25,539 nt of DNA, from NCBI GenBank assembly GCA_015478675.1, contig JADMIH010000041.1, positions 1 through 25,539 of the forward strand, given 5' to 3'. Source of the stretch: Chloroflexota bacterium. GTDB lineage: Bacteria > Chloroflexota > Chloroflexia > QHBQ01 > JADMIH01. Below, piece by piece: positions 8,082 through 15,043 of this stretch (position 1 is the stretch's first letter; each line of letters begins with the position of its first letter). The notes under the pieces were generated by a model. It did no database searches. It was not told the origin of the DNA and saw only the letters and a list, made by a program, of their open reading frames with translations. A program made the translations under genes and the position numbers.

Positions 8082-8759
8082 ATGGGACAAATCGTAGAGT
8101 TCAGCACCGAGAAGGGCACAGCCAACGCCTATCTTGCTGTACCACAAGAGGGCCGCGGGCCGGGCATCTTGCTGCTGCATGCGTGGTGGGGGCTGAATGG
8201 CTTCATCAAGAGGTTGGCCGACAGGTTCGCGGCTGAAGGTTTCATCGTGCTTGCCCCTGACCTTTACGGCGGGCCCACTGCCGCAACCATCGAGGAGGCT
8301 GAGAAGCTGGTGAGCAACCTGGATGATCAACGAGCCTCGGCGATTGCGCTGGCGTCAGTGGATTACCTGCTTGGGCAAAGCGCAACCGAGAGCGCTAACA
8401 TCAGAGTTGTGGGATTCTCCCTGGGGGCCGCTTACGCCGCGTGGCTGACCAAAAAACGCCCACAGATTACCTCTGCCGTCCTTTTCTATGGCGGCGCAGA
8501 GCAAGCTGGGCAAGAGGAGGGCTTTGCGAGCGCCACCAACGCCGCCTTCCTGGGCCACTTCGCTGAAGACGACGACTATGAGCCTGGCGAGTTCGTGCCC
8601 AGGCTCCAGGAGCAGTTGCATTCGGCAGGCAAGGAAGCTCACTTTTATATTTATCCAGGCACCGGGCACTGGTTCTTTGAGGAGGATCGCCCCTCTGCCT
8701 ATAACGCTGATGCTGCCGAGCTTGCGTGGACGCGCACGCTGGAGTTCTTGCGTAGATGA
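8082..8759 (+). CDS. dienelactone hydrolase family protein
   Basis: A 225-residue alpha/beta hydrolase of the dienelactone hydrolase (carboxymethylenebutenolidase) family. The family pattern is clear: PGILLLHAWWGLN near the N-terminus (oxyanion region), VLAPDLYGG, nucleophile elbow GFSLGAAYA, the acidic turn AEDDDYEP, and the histidine loop GTGHWFFE. Predicted triad: S113, an Asp within 163-165, and H196. The classical family member uses a cysteine at the elbow (GxCxGG); here it is serine, so it is more likely a general esterase/lactonase than a true dienelactone hydrolase. A strong ribosome site (GGGAGGAAC) precedes the ATG. It starts 135 bp after the previous gene, with no convincing promoter between them, and may be read from upstream. 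The VOC gene follows 58 bp later. Confidence 0.9.
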   Translation: MGQIVEFSTEKGTANAYLAVPQEGRGPGILLLHAWWGLNGFIKRLADRFAAEGFIVLAPDLYGGPTAATIEEAEKLVSNLDDQRASAIALASVDYLLGQSATESANIRVVGFSLGAAYAAWLTKKRPQITSAVLFYGGAEQAGQEEGFASATNAAFLGHFAEDDDYEPGEFVPRLQEQLHSAGKEAHFYIYPGTGHWFFEEDRPSAYNADAAELAWTRTLEFLRR

Positions 8760-8817
8760 CTGACTAAGGGCCGCTGAAGTAGAAGCTGGCGGGTATCAGT
8801 TACAGGAGAAATAGTGA

Positions 8818-9237
8818 ATGGGTAAAATTATTACAGAAATCGCTGTATCGAACATGGAGAAGTCAACAGAGTTCTACAACGCGCTCGGCTTCACCAAGCA
8901 GGACGAGGGGATCGTGGACGAGAACGGCTCGCAGTGGAACAGCATGGCTCTGGGCGATGCGGGCCTGTGGCTCATACGTCAGGATATAGTGCCGGAGTTA
9001 CAGCAAGATGCACCACGCGGCAACGGAGTCACCATCTATGTGAGCGTTGATGACGTAGACAGCCTCTATCAAAAGGTGAAAACAGAGGGAGCACAGATGA
9101 ATATCGTCAAGGAGATAGAAACCCTCTGGTATGGCCTGCGCCAGTTCTCGATAACCGATCCTGACGGCTATCTACTCACCATCAACATGCCCATTGAGCA
9201 GCAGGAGAAACCGGAAGAGGCCGTTGCAGAAGCTTAA
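8818..9237 (+). CDS. VOC (glyoxalase/bleomycin-resistance fold) protein
   Basis: A 139-residue protein of the vicinal-oxygen-chelate superfamily. It shows the two-module beta-alpha-beta-beta-beta pattern: ITEIAVSNMEKSTEFYNALGFTK, then VTIYVSVDDVDSLYQKVKTEGA and FSITDPDGYLLTIN. The metal-ligand His normally seen in the first strand of each module is absent (TEIAV and TIYV), as is the usual Glu in the last strand (LLTIN). It may therefore bind a ligand without a catalytic metal, as bleomycin-binding-type members do. Substrate unknown. AGGAG is well placed before the ATG at 8818. The acidic tail runs over the start of the glycosylase gene, so the two are probably co-translated. Confidence 0.85.
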   Translation: MGKIITEIAVSNMEKSTEFYNALGFTKQDEGIVDENGSQWNSMALGDAGLWLIRQDIVPELQQDAPRGNGVTIYVSVDDVDSLYQKVKTEGAQMNIVKEIETLWYGLRQFSITDPDGYLLTINMPIEQQEKPEEAVAEA

Positions 9238-9874
9238 CCCCGATACTGAGGCCGCGCTGGCTCACCTGGCAGCTGCCGACCCGGTGATGGCGCGGCTTAT
9301 AGAGGCCACAGGGCCCCTTGGCCTCACACCGACCACCGACTACTTCTTCACCCTTGTCGATTCCATAGCTTCCCAGCAGCTTTCCGCGAAGGTATGCGCC
9401 ACTATAGTCAGGCGGATATGTGAGCTTGTCCCGGGCAAAGAGTCGCCTGATGCCGAGGATATAGTGGCTCTGCCCGACCAGATGCTTCGAGATACCGGGC
9501 TGTCGTGGAGCAAAGTCAATTCAATAAAAGACCTTGCGGACCATGTGCTCACGGGCAAGCTCGAGCTGGGCCGCATCTCGCAGATGGAAGATGAGGAGAT
9601 AATAAAGGAGCTAGTAGCGGTGAAAGGGATAGGGCGCTGGACCGCCGAGATGTTCCTTATCTTCTCGCTGGCCCGCCCTGATGTGCTAGCGGTGGATGAC
9701 TACGGCCTGCGCAGCGCCACGAAGCGTCTATATAATCTGCCGGAGCTGCCCAAACCCGCAGTTATGCGACAGGTAGGCGAGCGGTGGCAGCCCTTTCGCT
9801 CGTACGCATCTCTCTACCTCTGGCGGGGGCATGACGACTCGCCAAAGATTGATGCTATGCAGGTACGCGGTTAG
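9224..9874 (+). CDS. HhH-GPD DNA glycosylase, AlkA-like (3-methyladenine DNA glycosylase II)
   Basis: A base-excision-repair glycosylase that removes alkylated bases. The helix-hairpin-helix is VAVKGIGRWTAEMFL and the following LAVDDYGLR holds the catalytic Asp (D159, the second of the pair). An earlier stretch (TDYFFTLVDSIASQQLSAKVCATIVRRI) matches the N-terminal helical core. It lacks the extra N-terminal beta domain of E. coli AlkA and has no 4Fe-4S cysteines, like the compact 200-220-residue AlkA-type enzymes. The TTG at 9224 is preferred because GGAAGAGG precedes it; TTG 9194 has no ribosome site. Either start overlaps the VOC gene (stop at 9237), which suggests translational coupling. 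Together with uvrA this is the second DNA-repair gene in the region. Confidence 0.88.
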   Translation: MQKLNPDTEAALAHLAAADPVMARLIEATGPLGLTPTTDYFFTLVDSIASQQLSAKVCATIVRRICELVPGKESPDAEDIVALPDQMLRDTGLSWSKVNSIKDLADHVLTGKLELGRISQMEDEEIIKELVAVKGIGRWTAEMFLIFSLARPDVLAVDDYGLRSATKRLYNLPELPKPAVMRQVGERWQPFRSYASLYLWRGHDDSPKIDAMQVRG

Positions 9875-9929
9875 GCCACATCAAAACGGAACCGCGCTCC
9901 ATACTCCTCCGCCCAGCAACAAGGCCATT

Positions 9930-10187
9930 CTACTCAAATGCCGCGCGGTTCCTGGCTATATACTCTTCGTACTCAGCAGGCACGTCGTCCTCCGGGTAGA
10001 TAGCGTTCACGGGGCACTCAGGTTCGCAGGCTCCGCAATCTATACACTCATCCGGGTTGATGTAAAGCTGGGGTGCGTCCGCGAAGCCGGATTCGTCCTT
10101 GCGTGGGTGGATGCAATCAACAGGACAAACATCAACGCACCCCGCGTCTTTCACGTTGATACAGGGTTCAGTAATTACGTAGGTCAT
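9930..10187 (-). CDS. seven-iron ferredoxin ([3Fe-4S][4Fe-4S])
   Basis: An 85-residue soluble electron carrier. Cysteines are at 9, 17, 21, 25, 48, 51, 54 and 58. By comparison with Azotobacter FdI and Thermus 7Fe ferredoxins, C9, C17 and C58 hold the [3Fe-4S] cluster and C21, C48, C51 and C54 hold the [4Fe-4S] cluster. The residue that would complete an eight-iron site (position 12) is valine. The segments [43 protein letters not shown] and the short C-terminal helix are typical of the 7Fe type. The start at 10187 has GGAG about 10 nt upstream. It converges on the glycosylase gene. Redox partner unknown. Confidence 0.93.
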   Translation of the reverse strand: MTYVITEPCINVKDAGCVDVCPVDCIHPRKDESGFADAPQLYINPDECIDCGACEPECPVNAIYPEDDVPAEYEEYIARNRAAFE

Positions 10188-10325
10188 GGTCCGTTATTCT
10201 CCTTTGACATGTTGCGACAATAAGCCGCTCAATCAGCATATCTAAAGGATAAGGGACAATAAATTGCTTGTCTTTGCGCTGGAGCAAATAGCAGGGCTTA
10301 ATAACTATCTCAAAAGGCGATAAAC

Positions 10326-10334
10326 TGGTATAAC
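10326..10334 (+). promoter_or_regulatory. extended -10 promoter
   Basis: TGGTATAAC matches the TGnTATAAT extended -10 pattern with one mismatch. No good -35 box is visible. The start site would fall near 10341, just before a strong ribosome site and the mini-ORF. Confidence 0.35.
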
Positions 10335-10355
10335 CTTTGCAAAAAGGAGATTCAA

Positions 10356-10409
10356 ATGGGCAGATTGAGGAAAGATCGACAGCCGCAAGGTGCTCCAGAG
10401 CCAAGATAG
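10356..10409 (+). CDS. possible 17-residue peptide
   Basis: The ATG at 10356 is preceded by AAAAAGGAGATTCAA, a near-ideal ribosome site with ideal spacing, and by an extended -10 box about 20 nt before that. The frame gives a basic, Pro-rich 17-residue peptide beginning MGRLRKDRQPQG and ends at TAG (10407-10409). The promoter, ribosome site and start codon are in the right order, which is more than chance usually gives, but the peptide is very short and resembles nothing known to me. It could be a leader peptide or the start of a decayed gene. Confidence 0.25.
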   Translation: MGRLRKDRQPQGAPEPR

Positions 10410-10439
10410 TTGCTAAGAGCCATAGTAAGCGTTCAGGAT

Positions 10440-10490
10440 AGGGGCATGGGGTGAGGGCAGGCGAGGGCACGCCCGCACAGCTTCTCCTTG
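10440..10490 (+). repeat. G-rich dispersed extragenic repeat, copy 1
   Basis: AGGGGCATGGGGTGAGGGC, GGCGAGGGCA and CCCGCACAG occur in the same order as in the copies at 17075-17130 and 25475-25539 (the last inverted). Confidence 0.65.
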
Positions 10491-10499
10491 CAGATTGCT

Positions 10500-10542
10500 A
10501 TACCCCTATTCTGAACACCCACCGCAGGCGGTAAGTTTGCCT
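10500..10542 (+). repeat. promoter-carrying repeat module, copy 1
   Basis: CCCCTATTCTGAACAC, CGCAGGCGG and GTTTGCC follow each other as in the inverted copy at 16949-16993. The final TTGCCT is the -35 box of the corA promoter. Confidence 0.55.
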
Positions 10543-10565
10543 CTGCTTCTGCGTGGGTTTATAAT
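10537..10565 (+). promoter_or_regulatory. sigma-70 promoter of the corA-like gene
   Basis: TTGCCT (10537-10542), a 17-bp spacer and a perfect TATAAT (10560-10565). The start site would fall near 10572, about 44 nt before the GTG start. Confidence 0.65.
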
Positions 10566-10615
10566 GCCTTTGTACTCTATGTACTCTATCGTGATCGTGA
10601 AGAAAGGCCGACCCT

Positions 10616-11698
10616 GTGCAGCAGCCCACAACAGACAGCGAACTGAATAGGCCTGCTTCCGCTTCCCACTCATCTGATTTGGAGGTGGAGAAGGCCCCTG
10701 TGCAACCGGTGGTCTCTGTGCCCGCGCCTTCTGACATGCGTACCCGCCCTAAAGGTAACGCCCCTGCTCCTACCACGCCACGCCCACTTAACATTCGCTC
10801 TATCACACATGGCGGCATAACCTGGATTGATATAATTCATCCCGGCGAGCCTGAGATAGAATGGCTGCGGCGCTTCAACTTTCACCCACTCCATCTCGAT
10901 GACACTCTCTCCAAGATTCAGCGCCCAAAGATAGACGATACAGATGAATACACCTTCTTGGTGCTGCACTTCCCTGTCTACTCCAAGCTGGTGCGCGTCA
11001 CCACCCCTAGCGAGGTAGATATCTTTGTCGGGGCGAACTACTTTATTACATCACACGCGGGTAACCTCAAGCCGCTCCTCCGCTTCTTCAAGCAGTGCCA
11101 GGACGACCCGCTGGTGCGTGACCGCGCTATGTCACGCTCCACCGGCTATCTTCTCTACTTCGTGATAGACAAACTGGTTGATTATTGCTTCCCTATCCTC
11201 AACAAAATCGACGCTAATATTGAGCAAGTAGAGGATGAAATATTTGAGGAAAAAGTGCGCCGCACAGTGCAGGAGATATCGCTTATACGCCGAGATGTGA
11301 TAGCCTTTCGTCGTATTATCAAGCCTCTTATGCCCGTAATCGCCAGCCTGGAGCGTAAACACCGTACTTTTCTCAATGAGGATATGGAGGAGTATTTCGG
11401 CGATATTTCCGACCACCTGAGCAAGATATGGGACACGCTGGCGGACTACAAAGAGGTTATAGAGGGCCTGAGCGACACTGTTACCGCCCTTACTTCGAAC
11501 CGTATCAACGAAATCATCAAGGTGCTCACCATTATCTCGGTGGTTCTCCTGCCCCTCACCCTTATTTCAGGCATCTACGGAATGAACGTAGACCTGCCCG
11601 CCCAGAGCCACCCTTATGCCTTTGAAATAGTTATCGGCATTATGCTGGCTATTATCGTGAGTATGCTTGGTTTCTTTAAGTGGCGTAAATGGATATAA
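10616..11698 (+). CDS. corA: CorA family divalent metal (Mg2+/Co2+) transporter
   Basis: A pentameric inner-membrane Mg2+ channel subunit of 360 residues. The long N-terminal cytoplasmic domain includes ITWIDIIHPGEPEIEWLRRF and LHLDDTLSKIQRPKIDDTDEYTFLVLHFP, typical of the CorA funnel. The long helix leads to EVIEGLSDTVTALTSNRINEIIKVLTIISVVLLPLTLISGIYGMN. The GMN selectivity motif is at 322-324, at the end of TM1 (about 297-320), and TM2 (about 335-355) ends in the basic tail KWRKWI. The first 50 residues are a Pro/Ser/Thr-rich, low-complexity extension not usual for the family. The GTG at 10616 has GAAAGG upstream and fits the promoter. The next gene starts 50 bp downstream on the same strand. 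Confidence 0.95.
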   Translation: MQQPTTDSELNRPASASHSSDLEVEKAPVQPVVSVPAPSDMRTRPKGNAPAPTTPRPLNIRSITHGGITWIDIIHPGEPEIEWLRRFNFHPLHLDDTLSKIQRPKIDDTDEYTFLVLHFPVYSKLVRVTTPSEVDIFVGANYFITSHAGNLKPLLRFFKQCQDDPLVRDRAMSRSTGYLLYFVIDKLVDYCFPILNKIDANIEQVEDEIFEEKVRRTVQEISLIRRDVIAFRRIIKPLMPVIASLERKHRTFLNEDMEEYFGDISDHLSKIWDTLADYKEVIEGLSDTVTALTSNRINEIIKVLTIISVVLLPLTLISGIYGMNVDLPAQSHPYAFEIVIGIMLAIIVSMLGFFKWRKWI

Positions 11699-11748
11699 GC
11701 CCTTGTGACGACAGGAGGTCTGGTCGTCTACCGCCGCTCTGACACGCT

Positions 11749-13242
11749 GTGATTGACCAACTCCAATCGAGATTCCAGGATAGCTCGGCTATGCGGCAGG
11801 CGGCTGTTGTGCTCCTTGCCCTCGGCGTAGGGGCGGTTGGCGGTCTCGCTGTAGTCTCGGCAAACCCCCTTGTGCCTTTTGTCGCCCTCATCGGGCTGCT
11901 AGCCCTGCCTCTCCTCGTCACGCGGCCCATGGCCGATGTGGTGCTGGTGGTGGGCACAATCACCCTCCTCCCCTTCGCTGTGCTGCCCGTTCGTCTCGCA
12001 CTATTTACACCTACTCTTCTTGAAATTAGCCTTCTTCTACTTTATGCAGCCTGGCTGCTCCGCTCTCTTACCAACCCAGGAGAGGGGCTGGCGCGTACTC
12101 CCATTGACCTGTGGCTTGTCCTCTTCCTCGGTTGTACACTCTTCGCTTTTGTCCTCGGCCTGGGGCGCGACCGCGCGGGCGACGTCATACACAGCTACTT
12201 TAAGCTGGTCCTTTCTATAGGTATATTCTTCGCGGCGGGCAACGTGATACGTACCTGGCGGCAGGTGGCGCTCGTACTGCGTAGCCTCATAGCGCTGGGT
12301 GCGGCGGTCGCATCAATAGGCATAGTGCTCTGGCGATTACCCGACACCCTGGCCGCGAGCCTTCTCTCACGCCTGAGCGTTGTTGGTTATCCAGCCACCG
12401 GTGTTATCCGCTACGTGAACGACGACCCCGCTCAGGGCGAGCGAGCCATCGGCACCCAGGTAGACCCTAACGCCTTCGGTGCGCTGTTAGCTATGGTGGC
12501 CGCCTTCACAACCGTCCAGCTCCTGACACGCAAGCCTCTCTTCGCACGCTGGCTGCTGTCAGGGATGCTACTCGTAGATATAGCAGCGTTGGTGCTCACG
12601 CAGTCCAGAGAGGCGCTGGCCGCTCTGCTGGCTGCCGCTGTGCTGATCGCCACGATGCGCTACCGCAGGCTCTGGGCCTGGGGCGTGGTGGCGCTTGTGC
12701 TCATACTGGCTCTTGGCGTTGGGCGCGGGTATTTTACCCGGCTCATCGTGGGCATACAGTTCCAGGACCAGGCTAACCAGATGCGTCTGGCTGAATACCA
12801 GAACGCCCTTAGTATAGTGGCTCGCTATCCCGCCTTCGGCGTAGGCTTCGGCACCGCAGGCGAGCTTGACCTGACCACAGGCGTCTCCAGCCTTTATCTG
12901 AGCATAGCCGAGCGCACCGGGCTGATCGGCCTTCTCCTCTTTGGTATTGTGGTCGTTGTCTTCTTCGTCAACATTATCCCTGCCATAGCCCTCTCTCGCA
13001 GCCATGCCCCACCGCCGGGTGAGGGCGGCGAGCAGGAGTGGTCTGTCCTCGATTCCGCCCTGCTTGGCAGCACAGCCGCTATCTTTGGCGCTCTTGTCCT
13101 CGGCGTGGCTGACCACTTCTACTTTTACAATACCTCGACTGCATTCTTTCCGCACATGGTAGCACTATTCTGGCTCGCTGCCAGCCTGGCTTTCGCCTCC
13201 CGCCGCCACTTATTCTCGCCTGGCTCAACCGAGTTAGATTGA
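11749..13242 (+). CDS. O-antigen ligase/polymerase family membrane protein (Wzy_C-like)
   Basis: A 497-residue polytopic membrane protein with about 11 predicted helices. The features fit the O-antigen ligase (Wzy_C, PF04932) family: DPNAFGALLAM, VLTQSREALAALLAA (the family's SRxA signature), a large extracytoplasmic loop with RLAEYQNALSIVARYPAFGVGFG, then SLYLSIAERTGLIGLLLF. Members join or polymerise polyprenyl-linked glycans, or add sugars to proteins. As Chloroflexota generally lack LPS, a role in exopolysaccharide polymerisation or glycoprotein formation is more likely (inference). The GTG at 11749 is the first possible start after an in-frame stop, but the nearest good ribosome site (AGGAGG at 11713-11718) is 30 nt away, in the loop of a GACGAC/GTCGTC hairpin. 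ATG 11791 is an alternative. Probably co-transcribed with corA. Confidence 0.82.
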   Translation: MIDQLQSRFQDSSAMRQAAVVLLALGVGAVGGLAVVSANPLVPFVALIGLLALPLLVTRPMADVVLVVGTITLLPFAVLPVRLALFTPTLLEISLLLLYAAWLLRSLTNPGEGLARTPIDLWLVLFLGCTLFAFVLGLGRDRAGDVIHSYFKLVLSIGIFFAAGNVIRTWRQVALVLRSLIALGAAVASIGIVLWRLPDTLAASLLSRLSVVGYPATGVIRYVNDDPAQGERAIGTQVDPNAFGALLAMVAAFTTVQLLTRKPLFARWLLSGMLLVDIAALVLTQSREALAALLAAAVLIATMRYRRLWAWGVVALVLILALGVGRGYFTRLIVGIQFQDQANQMRLAEYQNALSIVARYPAFGVGFGTAGELDLTTGVSSLYLSIAERTGLIGLLLFGIVVVVFFVNIIPAIALSRSHAPPPGEGGEQEWSVLDSALLGSTAAIFGALVLGVADHFYFYNTSTAFFPHMVALFWLAASLAFASRRHLFSPGSTELD

Positions 13243-13292
13243 GGGTGTGCAATGCGGTATCTTGTGCTAAGACTTCGCATCTCACGAAGGCG

Positions 13293-13332
13293 CACTTATA
13301 GAGAGGCACGTGCCTGTACCGGTCTATAAGTG
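13293..13332. promoter_or_regulatory. nested palindrome upstream of the DinB-like gene
   Basis: CACTTATAGA (13293-13302) pairs perfectly with TCTATAAGTG (13323-13332). Inside lies the 12-bp palindrome AGGCACGTGCCT (13304-13315). It ends 24 bp before the start codon, next to TATATA. It may be an operator or a transcript hairpin. Confidence 0.45.
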
Positions 13333-13356
13333 TATATAGCGGACGAAAGGAGTAGA

Positions 13357-14034
13357 ATGGATACACTTTATGAATGGAGGTCCGAACAGCGGCGGTTACC
13401 CCGCTTGCTAGATACACGAAGGAACTTTGACGAGGGAATACAACTCTTTCTACGTCAGCACAGCGCAGTCCACTCTGTCCAGCTTTCACAGGGGCAAGGT
13501 TGGTCACTCGAAGATGTGCTGGTACGTGGCCTTACGCCGGAGCAGATGCGGCGAAGTGTACGCCTGAGCGGTGGTGCAAACTCGATTATCTGGATCATCT
13601 GGCATATCGCTCGTACCGAAGATGTTACCATGAACCTTTTTGTAGCCGGTCGCCCACAGGTCCTCTCCACAGGCGACTGGGCCGTGCAAATGTGCCTGTC
13701 TCAGCACGATATAGGCACAGGCATGGCCGATGATGAGGTGGAGGATCTCAGCAGACGTGTGAGTATAGATGCAGTGCGTGCTTATCGCAGTGCTGTAGGC
13801 CTCCGGACCAAAGAAATCGCGTCCCACCTTTGTTGGGAGGATCTACAGCAGGGTATAGACGCCCATCAGATAGAAGCCCTCTGGAAGGCAGGCGCTCTGG
13901 ATGAGCGCGCTCACGGCCTCGCCTATTTCTGGGCAGCTAAGAAGAAGCGCTTCTTCTTGACTATGCCTGCCACTCGCCACCCCTTTTCCCACCTCAGTCA
14001 GGCCCTGGCAATTAAGGAGAAGGTCATATCCTGA
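13357..14034 (+). CDS. DinB-fold protein (DinB/YfiT-like putative metalloenzyme)
   Basis: A 225-residue protein with the four-helix DinB/YfiT pattern. The signature is SIIWIIWHIARTEDVTMN (H83), where the family has W-H-x-A-x-x-E, and a C-terminal HPFSHLSQAL (H208 and H212) matching the HxxxH of the metal triad. Relatives include bacillithiol and mycothiol S-transferases and damage-induced proteins of unknown function; the thiol cofactor is not known here. The start at 13357 has AAAGGAG at ideal spacing and is better than the upstream GTG at 13330, which lies inside a palindrome. The gene has its own upstream palindrome and a strong terminator after it, so it is probably a single-gene unit. 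No LexA box was seen in front of it. Confidence 0.75.
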   Translation: MDTLYEWRSEQRRLPRLLDTRRNFDEGIQLFLRQHSAVHSVQLSQGQGWSLEDVLVRGLTPEQMRRSVRLSGGANSIIWIIWHIARTEDVTMNLFVAGRPQVLSTGDWAVQMCLSQHDIGTGMADDEVEDLSRRVSIDAVRAYRSAVGLRTKEIASHLCWEDLQQGIDAHQIEALWKAGALDERAHGLAYFWAAKKKRFFLTMPATRHPFSHLSQALAIKEKVIS

Positions 14035-14043
14035 ACAAACGAC

Positions 14044-14099
14044 GTAGCAAAAGAGAGATAAAGACAGCGGTAAAGGCTTCTTTATCTCTCTTTTGCTAC
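14044..14099. terminator. bidirectional terminator between converging genes
   Basis: GTAGCAAAAGAGAGATAAAG (14044-14063) and its exact reverse complement (14080-14099) form a perfect 20-bp stem with a 16-nt loop. It lies 10 bp after the DinB-like stop and 43 bp from the YggT-like stop. Confidence 0.75.
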
Positions 14100-14141
14100 C
14101 TCTATTTCTAATGGGCATGGCAAATGTGCCAGCTTTAGTTA

Positions 14142-14741
14142 TCAAACCTTGGTGTGGCGCTCGGTATCGCTGTACACTGTGCCTGTTGTGCGGTTCGTAC
14201 CCAGCAGCAGTTGTGCCAGCTTGGTGATACCCCAGCCTATGAGCACATACACCACTATAGCCACGAGAGACTCCGGCTCAAAGACGCCTGTGCTTGCCGC
14301 TCCCGGGTAGGTCAGGTTACTGCCGAAGAGGCCCGCGAATGGCGCTACCATCCAGTCTGTGAGGCCGTAGATGATCTGCGAGAAGCCCGCGCTGTTGTTA
14401 GCCCCGGTGAGCAGTAAAACAAAGCGGAGGACCAGCAATATCGCGATGACCCCCACTATAAACCAGATGAGCCTGCTCACCCAGTCTACTGCGGCTGCCT
14501 TATCGCCTGCCGGGTCAACTACCCTCTCAGCCACATTGTGCGACACCACCCGGTCGCTTGGTGCGCTCGACGCGGTGGTTGTCTGTACAGTGGACGCATT
14601 GCTCACGGGGGCCACAGGCACACCCGCTGTTGTAGCTGTATCCGCAGCCGTAGTCTGCGTCTGGCTCACGGTCGTCTGCTCAGGCTGGCCGGCCACTACT
14701 GTCTCATCGCTACGTATAACCTGCCGTTGATTGTCGTTCAT
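14142..14741 (-). CDS. YggT family membrane protein
   Basis: A 199-residue protein with a Thr/Ala-rich, probably disordered N-terminal 85 residues (repeated TTT and TTA stretches), then two membrane segments: WVSRLIWFIVGVIAILLVLRFVLLL and ESLVAIVVYVLIGWGITKLAQLLL. The segment LRFVLLLTGANNSAGFSQIIYGLTDWMVAPFAGLF matches the YggT repeat (LRhhLhhh...NPhhxhhhxhTdPhhxPhr). YggT proteins are linked to osmotic stress and cell division, but their molecular role is not settled. The start at 14741 is chosen because GGAGGT lies 6 nt upstream; a longer frame has no ribosome site. No promoter with good spacing was seen. Confidence 0.78.
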   Translation of the reverse strand: MNDNQRQVIRSDETVVAGQPEQTTVSQTQTTAADTATTAGVPVAPVSNASTVQTTTASSAPSDRVVSHNVAERVVDPAGDKAAAVDWVSRLIWFIVGVIAILLVLRFVLLLTGANNSAGFSQIIYGLTDWMVAPFAGLFGSNLTYPGAASTGVFEPESLVAIVVYVLIGWGITKLAQLLLGTNRTTGTVYSDTERHTKV

Positions 14742-15043
14742 ACCATGACCTCCTATTTTCTCCAACATGTCGGCGACGCACACTGCGCACCGGGTATTAC
14801 CTGTAACTATGTTGTCAAGCAAGATGCTCAACCGCATTGTCGTTCGCAGAGCATATCTCCGTACCCTACGAACCAAGACACATTGCGGCCTCTATTAATG
14901 ATAACGCTGTTTGCTCGCTATCGTTATGCATTACCCAAAATCAGCCTTTGTTACGAGTGTTGATTAGCGATTCTTACAACGGTTGACAACAGCCCCGCTC
15001 GGATAGTAAGCTGTGAAAAGCCGGGAGGCACAACGGAGGACCA
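14742..15043. other. intergenic region between divergent YggT-like gene and fabZ
   Basis: These 302 bp hold only the two 5' regions. On the plus strand a perfect TTGACA (14983-14988) is followed after 15 bp by TAGTAA (15004-15009), a possible fabZ promoter with a short spacer. On the minus strand TTGACA also occurs, 13 bp before TAATAC, which is too short for a normal promoter. No RNA gene or repeat was recognised. Confidence 0.4.

Larger units (their letters stand above)
10188..10615. other. intergenic region with repeats, a mini-ORF and the corA promoter
   Basis: These 428 bp lie between the divergent ferredoxin and corA genes. From left to right they hold the ferredoxin 5' region (no clear promoter seen), an extended -10 box with a 17-codon mini-ORF, a G-rich dispersed repeat, a repeat module ending in a -35 box, and a TATAAT. 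No tRNA or other RNA gene was recognised. Confidence 0.7.

Noticed and set aside
11713..11752. Possible short leader frame from CTG 11720 whose stop overlaps the GTG of the O-antigen-ligase-like gene
   Set aside because: The AGGAGG is only 1 nt from the CTG, too close to direct initiation there, and CTG starts are rare.
14800..14830. Minus-strand TTGACA with TAATAC upstream of the YggT-like gene
   Set aside because: The 13-bp spacing is too short for a sigma-70 promoter.
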